Source: Verrucomicrobiota bacterium
GTDB taxonomy: Bacteria; Verrucomicrobiota; Verrucomicrobiia; Methylacidiphilales; UBA1321
Assembly: GCA_013286145.1 (NCBI GenBank)
Contig: JABDGH010000007.1
Span: 1 to 64,000 of the forward strand
Length of the DNA stretch: 64,000 nt
Direction: 5' to 3'
The notes under the pieces were generated by a model. The model saw nothing but the letters and a program-made list of their open reading frames with translations. It was not told the origin of the DNA and did not search any database. The position numbers were made by a program, and so were the translations under genes. This document shows positions 1 to 8,024 of this stretch, in pieces. How positions within the stretch are numbered: the first letter of the stretch is position 1; each line of letters begins with the position of its first letter.

Positions 1-658
1 AAACAAATTCACGGTTCGGAATATCCAGCGAGGCGAGTGATTCACGCATCTCCGGAGTAAGGCTGAAAAGACGAACCGGATCGATCATATCGGGCACGAC
101 ATGCGGTGACACCGGCGGTTTGAGATGCGTCTTAAGCTCATCAGCCCGAAGTTTCGAGATGGCCACATAAGTCACTTCAGGTGAACTGGTCCGCATGAGG
201 TTCCATGGCGGCTGAGTGGGATTGGGCAGTGTGTAATCGGAATTGGTGGCCACCATGTCATGCGTCCACGCCACCATTTTATGACGGGGGGCCAGGTCGT
301 GAAGCGCCCGGGTGAGCGCAAGGTTGAAATGCATGGTGAAAATATTGTGAACGAAGGTCACATCCACTCCGTCCAGGGCAGCGTCCAGGGCTTCCACCAA
401 AATCGATCGGTATTTACTGAAATTCTGGTCTGCCTGTCCGCGTTCCAGGACGGAACGGACACTCACATTCAATTCGTAATCAGGCGCCAGTTCCGGCACC
501 ACCAGGAATCCATAATTCTCGCCCGTATCGAGACCCGTGCCGGCAAGAACCTTTACCTGATGCCCGGCGCGCAGCAACATATTGGCCTGATCGCGAACGA
601 TATGTTCGACCCCGCCCGCTTCCGGCCAAAAGGAATAGTGGAGCAGCGCGATCTTCAT
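1..658 (-). CDS. Glycosyltransferase, GT4-like, N-terminal part (truncated by window edge)
   Basis: An open frame runs from an ATG at 658 off the left edge, giving about 219 residues. It begins MKIALLHYSFWPEAGGVEHI, the usual start of the donor-side Rossmann fold of GT-B retaining glycosyltransferases (short beta strand, then a Gly-Gly-Val-Glu loop). Further on it reads VTFVHNIFTMHFN and VTYVAISKLRADEL, which fit the linker leading to the second domain. The nucleotide-sugar-binding C-terminal half lies outside the window, so donor and acceptor cannot be judged. It is divergent from plsY, with a 115-bp gap between the two starts. Confidence 0.85.
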   Translation of the reverse strand, partial: MKIALLHYSFWPEAGGVEHIVRDQANMLLRAGHQVKVLAGTGLDTGENYGFLVVPELAPDYELNVSVRSVLERGQADQNFSKYRSILVEALDAALDGVDVTFVHNIFTMHFNLALTRALHDLAPRHKMVAWTHDMVATNSDYTLPNPTQPPWNLMRTSSPEVTYVAISKLRADELKTHLKPPVSPHVVPDMIDPVRLFSLTPEMRESLASLDIPNREFV

Positions 659-703
659 GAAGGACAAACCATAGACCGGACTATGCAGGCTAAAAACATT
701 TTT

Positions 704-731
704 TTGAGGCGGTTTTTGTCGATTTTATCGG
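704..731 (+). promoter_or_regulatory. Possible sigma-70 promoter for plsY-gpsA
   Basis: TTGAGG at 704-709 and TATCGG at 726-731 are separated by 16 bp and lie about 40 bp before the plsY ATG. Only the general resemblance to the consensus supports this. Confidence 0.25.
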
Positions 732-773
732 AATCTGCTTGCCCCCACGCCGCAGCCTCGTATTGAACACCAC

Positions 774-1412
774 ATGACACCGAATGTTTTGCCATGGCTT
801 TGGCCGGTGCTTTTTTACCTGATCGGCTCCATTCCGACCGGATATCTCCTGGGTCGATCACGCGGCATCGACATCCGGCAGCATGGCAGCGGTAATATTG
901 GAGCGACTAATGTGGGTCGGGTCATGGGGCGTAACTGGGGATTTTTCGCCTTTGGCTGCGATTTCCTAAAAGGCTTCCTGCCGCTCTATCTCTTGCGAAG
1001 TTTCGCTTTCCCTGAAAACGGGGCATGGACCGTTTCATTGCTGTTGGTACTGTGCGGCATGGCTGTCATTCTCGGTCATAATTATACGCCGTGGCTTGGG
1101 TTTAAAGGCGGAAAAGGAATTGCCACCTCGGCGGGGATGCTGGGAGCGCTTTTACCTTGGGTGCTGGTCGTCGCTCTTTCGCTTTGGATCATTGCGGTAC
1201 TTACCTGCCGCATCGTTTCCATTGCATCACTGCTGGCTTCGGCCTCCCTGCCCCTGGCAACAGCCTGGTTTTATCCGCAACAATGGGTTTACTTTGGCTT
1301 GGCCACGCTTGCCGCCACGCTTGCCACCTGGCGTCACCGATCCAATATTCAACGACTCCTGGCGGGAACTGAACCCCGCCTCGGCTCTTCATCTTCAAAA
1401 AAAAAGCAGCGC
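774..1412 (+). CDS. plsY: Glycerol-3-phosphate acyltransferase PlsY (no stop codon before gpsA)
   Basis: PlsY is an inner-membrane enzyme that moves the acyl group from acyl-phosphate to glycerol-3-phosphate, the first step of phospholipid synthesis. The family motifs are clear: GSIPTGYLLGR near residue 15, GSGNIGATNVGR near 38, and GHNYTPWLGFKGGKGIATS around 103-121, with hydrophobic membrane spans between them. The frame continues without a stop into gpsA through a nine-A run at 1397-1405. One extra A there would give KKKSSA and then a TGA at 1414-1416, overlapping the gpsA ATG as ATGA, which is the normal arrangement. The fusion is therefore probably a one-base artefact or a slippage site. 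Confidence 0.93.
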
Positions 1413-2301
1413 ATGAACATCATTATTTTAGGACATGGAGCATGGGGCCGCGCCATCGGCCAGGTTACGGAACGCCTGGGGCATCGGGTGACCTTCGTCT
1501 CCCATTCGGACAAACAATGGCCCCCAACCAAACCCGATTACATCCTGCTCGCGCTGCCCGTGCAGCATGTGCGGGAAACCCTGGAGCATTTTTCTCCACC
1601 GGGAGTACCTGTGCTGAGCCTGAGCAAGGGTCTCGAAATCGCGAGCGGACAGCGTGTCAGCCAGATCATCACGGAAGTATGGGGCGAATCGCGAGTGGCC
1701 GCGCTCTCCGGTCCCACGTTTGCTTCCGAGATCGCTGCGGGTCTTCCTGCCACCTGCACCATCGCGGCACAAAGCGATGATCTAGCCAAGGAATTCCAGG
1801 CCATCCTTCATCAGCCAAGCTTTCGCACCTATCGCACCTCCGACTTGATCGGCGTGGAATTAGGCGGTGCCTTAAAAAATATTTATGCCATCGCGGGGGG
1901 GAACCTGCCACGGGCTCAAGCTTGGACAAAATTCGCTCGCCGGCTTGATCACCCGCTGCTTGTCCGAAATGACACGCATTGGTGTCCATGCGGGCGCAAA
2001 AGCCGAGACGTTCGCCGGATTAAGCGGGCTGGGTGACCTGATGCTGACGGCCACCAGTGAACAAAGCCGTAATTTTCGTTTCGGGGCGTTGCTTGCGCAG
2101 GGGCTTTCCGTCGAACAAATTTTGCCCAAGCTGAACGGCGTCTGCGAGGGATTTCCAACCACCCTTTCCGTTCATCTTAACAATAACATCCCCGCCGATT
2201 CCAAACCGATCGTGACCCAGCTTCATGCCGTGCTTTATCAAGGTGTGCCCCCCATCGAAGCGGTGAAGAACCTGCTTGGCCGCGCGGCAAGGGATGAATG
2301 A
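1413..2301 (+). CDS. gpsA: Glycerol-3-phosphate dehydrogenase [NAD(P)+] GpsA, frameshifted as read
   Basis: GpsA reduces dihydroxyacetone phosphate to the glycerol-3-phosphate that PlsY acylates, so the gene pair makes biochemical sense. The N-terminal part begins MNIIILGHGAWGRAIG (NAD-binding glycine loop) and contains SLSKGLE, ALSGPTFASEIAAG and GVELGGALKNIYAIAGG. The rest of the protein is in another frame: HGLKLGQNSLAGLITR, ETFAGLSGLGDL, VCEGFPTTLSVH. The join falls at a seven-G run (1895-1901). Removing one G restores IAGGTCHGLKLGQ and gives about 295 residues, slightly short for the family. With conserved sequence on both sides, a sequencing or assembly error is likelier than real decay. 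Confidence 0.9.
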
Positions 2302-2381
2302 TTTTTTGACGGAATTACGGAATTAACGGAATTTTTGAAAGTAGTGAGGCATTTAATCTCGTTGGGGCTAATTCCGTCAAA
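2300..2381. repeat. Dispersed GACGGAATTACGGAATTAACGG repeat with an inverted arm, between convergent genes
   Basis: The segment 2300-2332 recurs almost exactly at 44554-44586. Here 2305-2317 (TTTGACGGAATTA) is matched by its exact reverse complement at 2369-2381, which overlaps the stop codon of the convergent symporter gene. The 13-bp stem between the convergent gpsA and symporter genes could end transcription in both directions, though there is no classical U-run. Confidence 0.6.
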
Positions 2382-4023
2382 CTTTCTTCCGCTTGAAACA
2401 AGCCGCCACCGCATAGGTGATGATCGTCCCGAACATGACGCGCCAGGGGAACTCGATCTGCACCAGCCAGTCGGGCGCGGTCACGTAGCCCTTGTCGATT
2501 TGAAGCAAGCCGTGCTGCGCTAACTGGATGATCGTCGAACCGATGTCGGCGCTATGTCCACGCACCGCATTAATCAAATCCCATGGCAAGCCGCTCAGGA
2601 TGGCGACACCGATAAAACCCGCCAGCATGGCGATCAGGTTTCCCCGCTCTGTCCCACGATTTTTCGTCGTGAGACCAAGGAGAAAAATGCCGAGCAGTGA
2701 GCCGTAGGTGTAACCAAAAATACCCAGCACCACTGGAATAATCCGCGCATGGGGTGAATAGACCACCACCGCCGCCGTGATCGTTCCAATCGCGGCCAAG
2801 AGCAGCGCAAACACCACCGTGCTCCATCGTACGGCGCTAACAATCTGGCGCTGATCGGCGTCCCGGCCAAAATAGGGCACCCAGAAATCCTGCGTGAAAC
2901 TCGTCGCCAATGCATTGAGCGCCGTACTGAGCGATCCCATGGCCGTCGCCAGTACGCCCGCCACGAGCAGCCCCCTCGCACCGGGAGGAAGTTGATGAAG
3001 GATGTAGTAGGCGAAAACTTCTGGATTCTTGGTCGGCAGATTCGGATCGGGATGCAGTTGATAGAAGACGGCAAGCAGGATGCCGATGAAAAGAAAACCG
3101 AGCGCAATCGGCACATCGGCAACACCGGAAAGAATCAACGCCAACCGGCTTTTATGATGATTCTTCGCCGTCAACATCCGCTGAACCATGTCCTGGTCCG
3201 TTCCATGCGTTGCCATCGTGGTAAAGACGGAACCGAGCAACGCCGCCCAAATGGTGTATTCGCTCCCCAGGATTCCCCAGGCATTGGTGAGAATGCCTTT
3301 CGAGGAATCGATGCCTGAGTCGAAAACTTGAAGATCGTGCGGCTGAGTCAGAATGCCGTGCGCCCCTGCCCATCCACCCACACCGAACCAGAGAGAGACT
3401 ATCGCGTAAATGACCGAACCGCCCATCACCGTCGCCTGGATTAGATCGGTCCAGACAACAGCGCGGATACCGCCCGCCGCCGTGTAAACTGTGGTGAGGG
3501 CGGTGACCAGAAGAACCGCCCCGCCATAAATCCAGATCATTTGCTCGTTGGTCGCCGCGACGCCGTGAACCATTTCATAGCCAAGCACCACCACCACCGC
3601 CGCAACGTAAAGCCTCGTTCCACTGGCCAGGAGACGTGTAACCAGAAATACCGCAGAAGCGGCATTCTTCGTTGCAACTCCAAAACGAAGCTGGAGGAAC
3701 TCGTAAATCGAAACGACGTTATTGTCATAAAAAGGACGAATGAACAAATAGGCCACGATGATGCGGGCGATGATCGTGCCGATGGCCAATTGCGCGTAGG
3801 TGAAATTCCGAAGGTGGTAACCCTCGCCCGGTGTTCCCAGAAAAGTCGCGGCGCTTAACTCTGCGGCCACAATTGACGCCAGGACGGCCCACCAGGGTAA
3901 TTGCCGACTGCCCACGCTGAATTCGCGCATGTTTTGGCCGCGACGACGCGACGAGGCCAGCCCCACCCCGATAACAAGGGCAAAGTAAGCAAAAATTGCA
4001 AAGGCGTCCCAGAAATAACCCAT
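2377..4023 (-). CDS. Sodium:solute symporter (SSS family)
   Basis: A 548-residue integral membrane protein with about 13 hydrophobic spans and the SSS fold signature. The first span is followed by a basic loop and GSRQLPWWAVLASIVAAELSA with the strongly conserved ATFLGTPGEGY, then VSIYEFLQLRFG, the usual motif after span 2. Such proteins couple sodium entry to uptake of sugars, amino acids, sialic acid or similar solutes; the substrate cannot be told from sequence alone. The length is normal for the family. The gene is convergent with gpsA and divergent from the TonB-like gene, and I see no sugar-catabolic partner next to it. Confidence 0.9.
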   Translation of the reverse strand: MGYFWDAFAIFAYFALVIGVGLASSRRRGQNMREFSVGSRQLPWWAVLASIVAAELSAATFLGTPGEGYHLRNFTYAQLAIGTIIARIIVAYLFIRPFYDNNVVSIYEFLQLRFGVATKNAASAVFLVTRLLASGTRLYVAAVVVVLGYEMVHGVAATNEQMIWIYGGAVLLVTALTTVYTAAGGIRAVVWTDLIQATVMGGSVIYAIVSLWFGVGGWAGAHGILTQPHDLQVFDSGIDSSKGILTNAWGILGSEYTIWAALLGSVFTTMATHGTDQDMVQRMLTAKNHHKSRLALILSGVADVPIALGFLFIGILLAVFYQLHPDPNLPTKNPEVFAYYILHQLPPGARGLLVAGVLATAMGSLSTALNALATSFTQDFWVPYFGRDADQRQIVSAVRWSTVVFALLLAAIGTITAAVVVYSPHARIIPVVLGIFGYTYGSLLGIFLLGLTTKNRGTERGNLIAMLAGFIGVAILSGLPWDLINAVRGHSADIGSTIIQLAQHGLLQIDKGYVTAPDWLVQIEFPWRVMFGTIITYAVAACFKRKKV

Positions 4024-4102
4024 ACCCCTAGGTTAATAAACGGTAATGAAGCCGACGCAAAAGGAATTCCGATTTTTTTAAATTATTTGCTACAGTAACC
4101 GG

Positions 4103-5167
4103 ATGCCCGAACAGGATAACGAATCGACTGGTAAGCTTTGGCTGACCATCTTTGTCCTGCTTTCACTGCTCGTGCACATCGTCACGATCCTGGCAATTAT
4201 CGTGATTTCCGCGCACATGCCGGTTCCCAGGGTCGATCCAGTCTCGCAAGCCAGCCCGGAGGTAGCTCTCACTCTTTTGCCTCCGCCGCCTCAGCCTCCC
4301 AAACCCTCGGTCTTTCTGCCGACTACTGCGGATACCGCCAAAAATTTTAATCCGAAGACACCGATTGAATCGGAGCATAACACTCAGCTCTCATCCCCTA
4401 CCCAGACTGCCCGCGCACCCGATTCCGTAATGCCCGATTTGGACGGGAAGCAAAATCATACCCCGGATATGCGCGACACACATTACGTCCCCGCCACGCA
4501 AGATCCTCAAGTCGCATCTGTCCAACCCGCATCCAAACCGAGTAAACCTCAACCAAAGCCCACGCCCAAACCAGCCCCATCCACTGCCAAAATACCCGAG
4601 CCTGCCCCAACCAAGACTCCCTCCCAACAAGTTGTAAAGAATACCGTCGATCCCCTGAGTGGGCTTCCACTCCTGCCACCCATTGTTGCCGCAACTTTAG
4701 AGCCACAAACACCGGAAACCCAAATCCGGCAAGTGCAGGATAAAACCGCAGCCCGGCCACCTCCGAGTTTTGAAGCCAATAAATCGGACGTCGCAGGCTC
4801 ACAAGGCGTATTGGGTAATGCGAGCCCTGCCGCCAACGCCACCGAGTTTGGACGTTACAAGGCAAAGGTCTATCGCGCGGTCGGATCGCGCTGGTACGCG
4901 AAGGTCGGTCAAAGTTTTCAAGTTCTTCCCGTGGGCACCGTCCACATTCAATTCACCATCAATGCCGATGGCACCGTGGACACCAAAGTATTGGAAGGCG
5001 ATAATAGCACCCTCCAAATGTTGCTCTCGATCAGCCTGAATTCGATTACGGAAGCGGCTCCCTTCGATCCCTTCACCGATTCCCTCCGCAAGGAAATCGC
5101 CAAGAGCCAGGGCAATGACGGCTCCAGCTACACCGACGATTTCACCTTCAGTATCTACGGCGGTTAA
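4103..5167 (+). CDS. TonB-like envelope protein (one N-terminal membrane span, proline-rich linker)
   Basis: A 354-residue protein with one membrane span at about residues 11-35 (LWLTIFVLLSLLVHIVTILA), then a long linker rich in Pro, Lys, Thr and Gln (about residues 50-230), then a globular C-terminus. The last 120 residues include GRYKAKVYRAVGSRWY and VGTVHIQFTINADGTVDTKV, which resemble the TonB/TolA C-terminal fold that links inner-membrane energy to outer-membrane receptors. No exbB/exbD or receptor gene lies beside it, so a TonB/TolA-like role is inferred only from architecture. It is followed by a small zinc-ribbon gene. Confidence 0.7.
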   Translation: MPEQDNESTGKLWLTIFVLLSLLVHIVTILAIIVISAHMPVPRVDPVSQASPEVALTLLPPPPQPPKPSVFLPTTADTAKNFNPKTPIESEHNTQLSSPTQTARAPDSVMPDLDGKQNHTPDMRDTHYVPATQDPQVASVQPASKPSKPQPKPTPKPAPSTAKIPEPAPTKTPSQQVVKNTVDPLSGLPLLPPIVAATLEPQTPETQIRQVQDKTAARPPPSFEANKSDVAGSQGVLGNASPAANATEFGRYKAKVYRAVGSRWYAKVGQSFQVLPVGTVHIQFTINADGTVDTKVLEGDNSTLQMLLSISLNSITEAAPFDPFTDSLRKEIAKSQGNDGSSYTDDFTFSIYGG

Positions 5168-5341
5168 GTCACGATTGCCAGGGATTCTTCCACTGGCAGA
5201 TAAACTTGAGCAAGGGTGGCCGACCGTAAGTCAAATTGTTCACAGGAATTTTATTTCGGATGTTTTTTATCTTATTTGCGAATATATGCTCAAGCAATTC
5301 CTCGACAAAACGTCTCGTTGAACGGCTAAATCAACAAAGTC

Positions 5342-5575
5342 ATGTCGAACAACGAATCCCTCGCCGCCCGCGCTCAACGCGCCGCACAAATTGCGCAGAA
5401 GCCCGAACTCTACAAAGTTTGCGAAGGCTGTGAATCCATCGTGGTGCGCGATGCGGCGACCTGCCCGAATTGCCACGGCTATCGTTTTGATACCGAGAGT
5501 GAGCGGGTTCGTTCCCAGGCGGAAATTTTGGGGAAACGACTCCCCACCTCCATCCCTCCCAGCGAATTGCATTAG
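5342..5575 (+). CDS. Small zinc-ribbon protein, function unknown
   Basis: A 77-residue protein with one CxxC-x(9-12)-CxxC pair: KVCEGCESIVVRDAATCPNC at about residues 27-46, the pattern of a single treble-clef or rubredoxin-like zinc knuckle. The N-terminus is Ala/Arg-rich and helical, and the C-terminus is short and charged. It may bind nucleic acid or a protein partner, but nothing here says which. It ends just before the obg operon on the opposite strand. Confidence 0.65.
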   Translation: MSNNESLAARAQRAAQIAQKPELYKVCEGCESIVVRDAATCPNCHGYRFDTESERVRSQAEILGKRLPTSIPPSELH

Positions 5576-5585
5576 CGCTCTGCAA

Positions 5586-6654
5586 CTAGACTGAAGCGAG
5601 TTCTTTTTTGAGCAGACTTTTGAACTGCTCAATATCTTTGTCGCTGTCTCCGGCAATAGGAATGACCTTGCGTTTCACGCGCTTCTCGAAAGCTTTCAGG
5701 TTTACCGCCGCTTCGGGCAGATCCATTTTGTTGGCAATGATATGATAGGGACGCTCGGCCAGTTCCTTCTGGTAAAGACTGATCTCCTTGCGCAATTGGG
5801 TGAAATCATCACGTGGATCGCGGCCTTCCGACCCCGCCATGTCGATGACGAAAAGCAAAACGCGACACCGCTCGATATGGCGCAAAAATTCGTGCCCCAG
5901 TCCGATGCCCTCGTGCGCACCCTCGATCAAACCCGGAATGTCCGCGACCGTGACGCGCGCGAAATCGGGATATTCGACGACTCCGATGATTGGTTCCAGC
6001 GTTGTGAAGGGATAAGGAGCGATCTTGGGATGGGCGTGGGAGATGCGGGGAGAGAAGCGTCGATTTTCCTGCATTTGGATAACCAACGAGTCCGGCATCG
6101 GCAATCGATTTAAGTTCGAGCTGGAACTGGCCACGCTCGCCTTCCTCGCCCTCCTCGTAACGACGCGGAGCCTGGTTGGTCGATGATTTGAAATTCATGT
6201 TGCCGCGACCGCCCCGGCCACCGGCGCAGAGAACAAATTTATCATCCGGTTTGACCAGGTCGGCCACTGGTTCGAGTATCGTCAGATCCGCTGGCACGGC
6301 AGCAAGATCGTCGAGCGCACGCTGGCCCTCTTCAACGGGTGTGCGGATGATTTCATCGGGGATACGGCTTACGACGGTTCCGGGCGGAACTGTGATGATG
6401 CAATCGAGGCCCGAGCGTCCCGACATCTGTTTCTTGCCGCCGTTCTGTCCATTCTTGGCGAACTGGTGCGGCGCGTATCTGTACCGGATCAGATTATTGA
6501 CGTGAGGATCGACGACGATGACGACGCTGCCGCCGCGCCCTCCGTTGCCGCCGTCGGGGCCACCGTCGGGCATGTTCTTTTCGCGCAGGAAACTGCAGGC
6601 GCCGGGACCGCCGTTACCAGCTCGCGCGACAATGCGGACGCGGTCAACAAACAT
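5586..6654 (-). CDS. obg: GTPase Obg/CgtA, frameshifted as read
   Basis: Obg is a ribosome-associated GTPase needed for 50S assembly and stress control. The first 190 residues carry the glycine-rich Obg fold ([36 protein letters not shown]) and the P-loop [15 protein letters not shown]. The G domain then resumes in another frame: [19 protein letters not shown], the G3 motif [20 protein letters not shown] and the G4 motif NKMD. The break is a CCCC run on the coding strand (GGGG at 6047-6050). Dropping one C restores [15 protein letters not shown], exactly as in the family, and gives about 355 residues. It lies downstream of rpmA and rplU, the classic rplU-rpmA-obg order. Sequence error is likely, as the gene is essential in most bacteria. 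Confidence 0.92.
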
Positions 6655-6713
6655 AGGTCAATTAAAGCTAATTGCGAAGCTAACGCAATTAGCGAAAGGA
6701 AAACGAAAAAGCC

Positions 6714-6962
6714 TTAAGCCTTTTCGAGAACGTGCACCTTGCGGTTGAGGCGGTCGAATTTGACGACACCATCCGTCAACGCGAAGAGCGTGTGGTCGCG
6801 GCCGATGCCGACATTGGTTCCGGGGCGAAACCGGGTTCCGCGCTGGCGAACGAGGATGTTGCCTGCGATTACCCCTTCGCTGCCGAATTTTTTCACGCCG
6901 AGGCGTTTGCTGATGCTATCGCGTCCGTTGCGTACGCTGCCTTGACCTTTTTTATGCGCCAT
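6714..6962 (-). CDS. rpmA: 50S ribosomal protein L27
   Basis: An 82-residue protein beginning [20 protein letters not shown], with [20 protein letters not shown] and [20 protein letters not shown], the unmistakable L27 sequence. The N-terminal tail of L27 reaches the peptidyl-transferase centre. There is no Firmicutes-type cleavable leader before the conserved start. It sits 12 bp after rplU and 59 bp before obg in one operon. Confidence 0.98.
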   Translation of the reverse strand: MAHKKGQGSVRNGRDSISKRLGVKKFGSEGVIAGNILVRQRGTRFRPGTNVGIGRDHTLFALTDGVVKFDRLNRKVHVLEKA

Positions 6963-6974
6963 AGTCTTTTCCGG

Positions 6975-7292
6975 TTAAATCTTGATCTTGCCGACTTTTA
7001 CGCGGCTCAGTTTTTGACGATGCCCAACCGTGCGATGATAACCTTCGCGGCGGCGGTACTTGTAGGCGATGACCTTTTTGGCCTTCACCTCTTCGACCAG
7101 TTCCAAGCCGACCGTGGCGCCGCTCAGGAGCGGATTGCCCACCGAAAATTTATCGCCGTTGCCGACGAGCAGCACGTCCGAAATCGTGATCTTCTTCTCG
7201 CCCTCGGCGGGAAAGTCGACCAGTTCGATATCGAGGGTTTCTCCCTCGGTTACTTTGTATTGTTTTCCACCTGAACGAATGACCGCAAACAT
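6975..7292 (-). CDS. rplU: 50S ribosomal protein L21
   Basis: A 105-residue protein with the L21 pattern: MFAVIRSGGKQYKVTEGE at the start, then VLLVGNGDKFSVGNPLLSGA and the basic C-terminus KYRRREGYHRTVGHRQ. L21 binds 23S rRNA domain I and L20. The start is supported by a strong Shine-Dalgarno, AAAGGAG, seven bases before the ATG. First gene of the rplU-rpmA-obg operon; its leader runs to about 7376. Confidence 0.98.
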   Translation of the reverse strand: MFAVIRSGGKQYKVTEGETLDIELVDFPAEGEKKITISDVLLVGNGDKFSVGNPLLSGATVGLELVEEVKAKKVIAYKYRRREGYHRTVGHRQKLSRVKVGKIKI

Positions 7293-7376
7293 GAATAGCT
7301 CCTTTAATTTAGCGAGCCGTTCAGCATGCCCGATACAAAAGGCGGCGCAAGCATAAATTTAACTGTCGGTGTTAAA

Positions 7377-7721
7377 TTAAAATTCGAGGCTGAAGAGCTT
7401 GATGCCGCCCGCATCACGATGGGCTGCGCGGCCACTTTCATGCTGCAAGTCCTGGCGCGTGGAAGGAGCAGCGAGATATTTTTCGCCGATGCCGTACTCG
7501 GCGGAAGCCGTGGGGGAGATCATCACGGGGCCATTTTTGCCACCGTCCACAAATACGCCACCAAGCTTCGGCTTGAGGACGACGTTGGGATTCGGGAAAC
7601 CCTTCGAGCTCGCGGGGCCGATGCCCGGCTGACTTGGAGCCCTGAAACCAGTGATGTCCTGCGCCGTGGCAAAACCCGCAGATAGCACAAGAATCGCCAG
7701 CAAATTGGTTAACGTCTTCAT
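7377..7721 (-). CDS. Hypothetical secreted protein
   Basis: A 114-residue ORFan with a convincing signal peptide, MKTLTNLLAILVLSAGFATA, cut after AQ. The mature part is rich in Gly, Pro and Ala (GFRAPSQPGIGPASSKGFP, then NVVLKPKLGGVFVDGGKNGP) and has no motif I recognise. It lies 84 bp upstream of rplU in the same direction, so it may share transcripts with the ribosomal operon. A periplasmic or outer-membrane structural role is possible but unsupported. Confidence 0.55.
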   Translation of the reverse strand: MKTLTNLLAILVLSAGFATAQDITGFRAPSQPGIGPASSKGFPNPNVVLKPKLGGVFVDGGKNGPVMISPTASAEYGIGEKYLAAPSTRQDLQHESGRAAHRDAGGIKLFSLEF

Positions 7722-7840
7722 ACTCGTAGAGTAGTCCTTTACGAGGCAGGGTCAACCTCTTATGGAGTCAAGCTGGCGACAGTTTGTGGTGCGCCAGGCA
7801 ACCGAGAAGCTCCATTTCTCTGCGAGTAAATCAAAATCAT

Positions 7841-7948
7841 TCCGTCATCCTGAGCTTGTCGAAGGATCAGCTTCCAAAAAGCGCACACTTCACCCTACAG
7901 ATGTAGGCTTACCGAGGGCTGATCCTTCGACAAGCTCAGGATGACGGA
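7841..7948. repeat. Palindromic intergenic repeat, 108-bp family (copy 1)
   Basis: A 31-bp perfect inverted repeat: 7841-7871 (TCCGTCATCCTGAGCTTGTC...) against 7918-7948. The 46-bp centre is also conserved in the copies at 11227 and 58402. It lies within the 303-bp gap between the secreted ORFan and leuS, and supplies the end of the small frame at 7890-8009. Translated, the arms give the HPELVEG peptide often seen in over-annotated genomes. Confidence 0.9.
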
Positions 7949-8009
7949 GGGAAAAGTGCTTCACCTGTGAGCTGCTCCCCTTCTGCTTTTTTCTGGATCG
8001 TTTTGCCAT
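7890..8009 (-). pseudogene. Relic of the 5' end of a membrane-TPR (MAKRS) gene
   Basis: A 39-codon frame begins MAKRSRKKQKGSSS. Its first 24 nt, starting at the ATG, are identical to the start of the paralogue at 29211-31310 (MAKRSRKKKALD). After about 20 codons it runs into the left part of the palindromic repeat at 7841-7948 (LRHPELVEG) and stops. It starts 15 nt after the leuS stop, with GAGGTGG placed as a Shine-Dalgarno, so it may even be translated. Everything after the N-terminus of the family is missing. I read it as a broken copy cut short by, or rearranged with, the repeat. Confidence 0.6.
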
Positions 8010-8024
8010 GAACCACCTCTACAG

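Noticed and set aside
260-766. A 168-codon + strand frame near the left edge
   Set aside because: It lies opposite the convincing glycosyltransferase frame that runs from 658 to the edge.
7762-7944. Short frames with HPELVEG-like peptide
   Set aside because: They are translations of palindromic repeats, recurring at each copy.
7841-7948. CRISPR repeat
   Set aside because: The repeats are single inverted pairs, not evenly spaced direct repeats with spacers.
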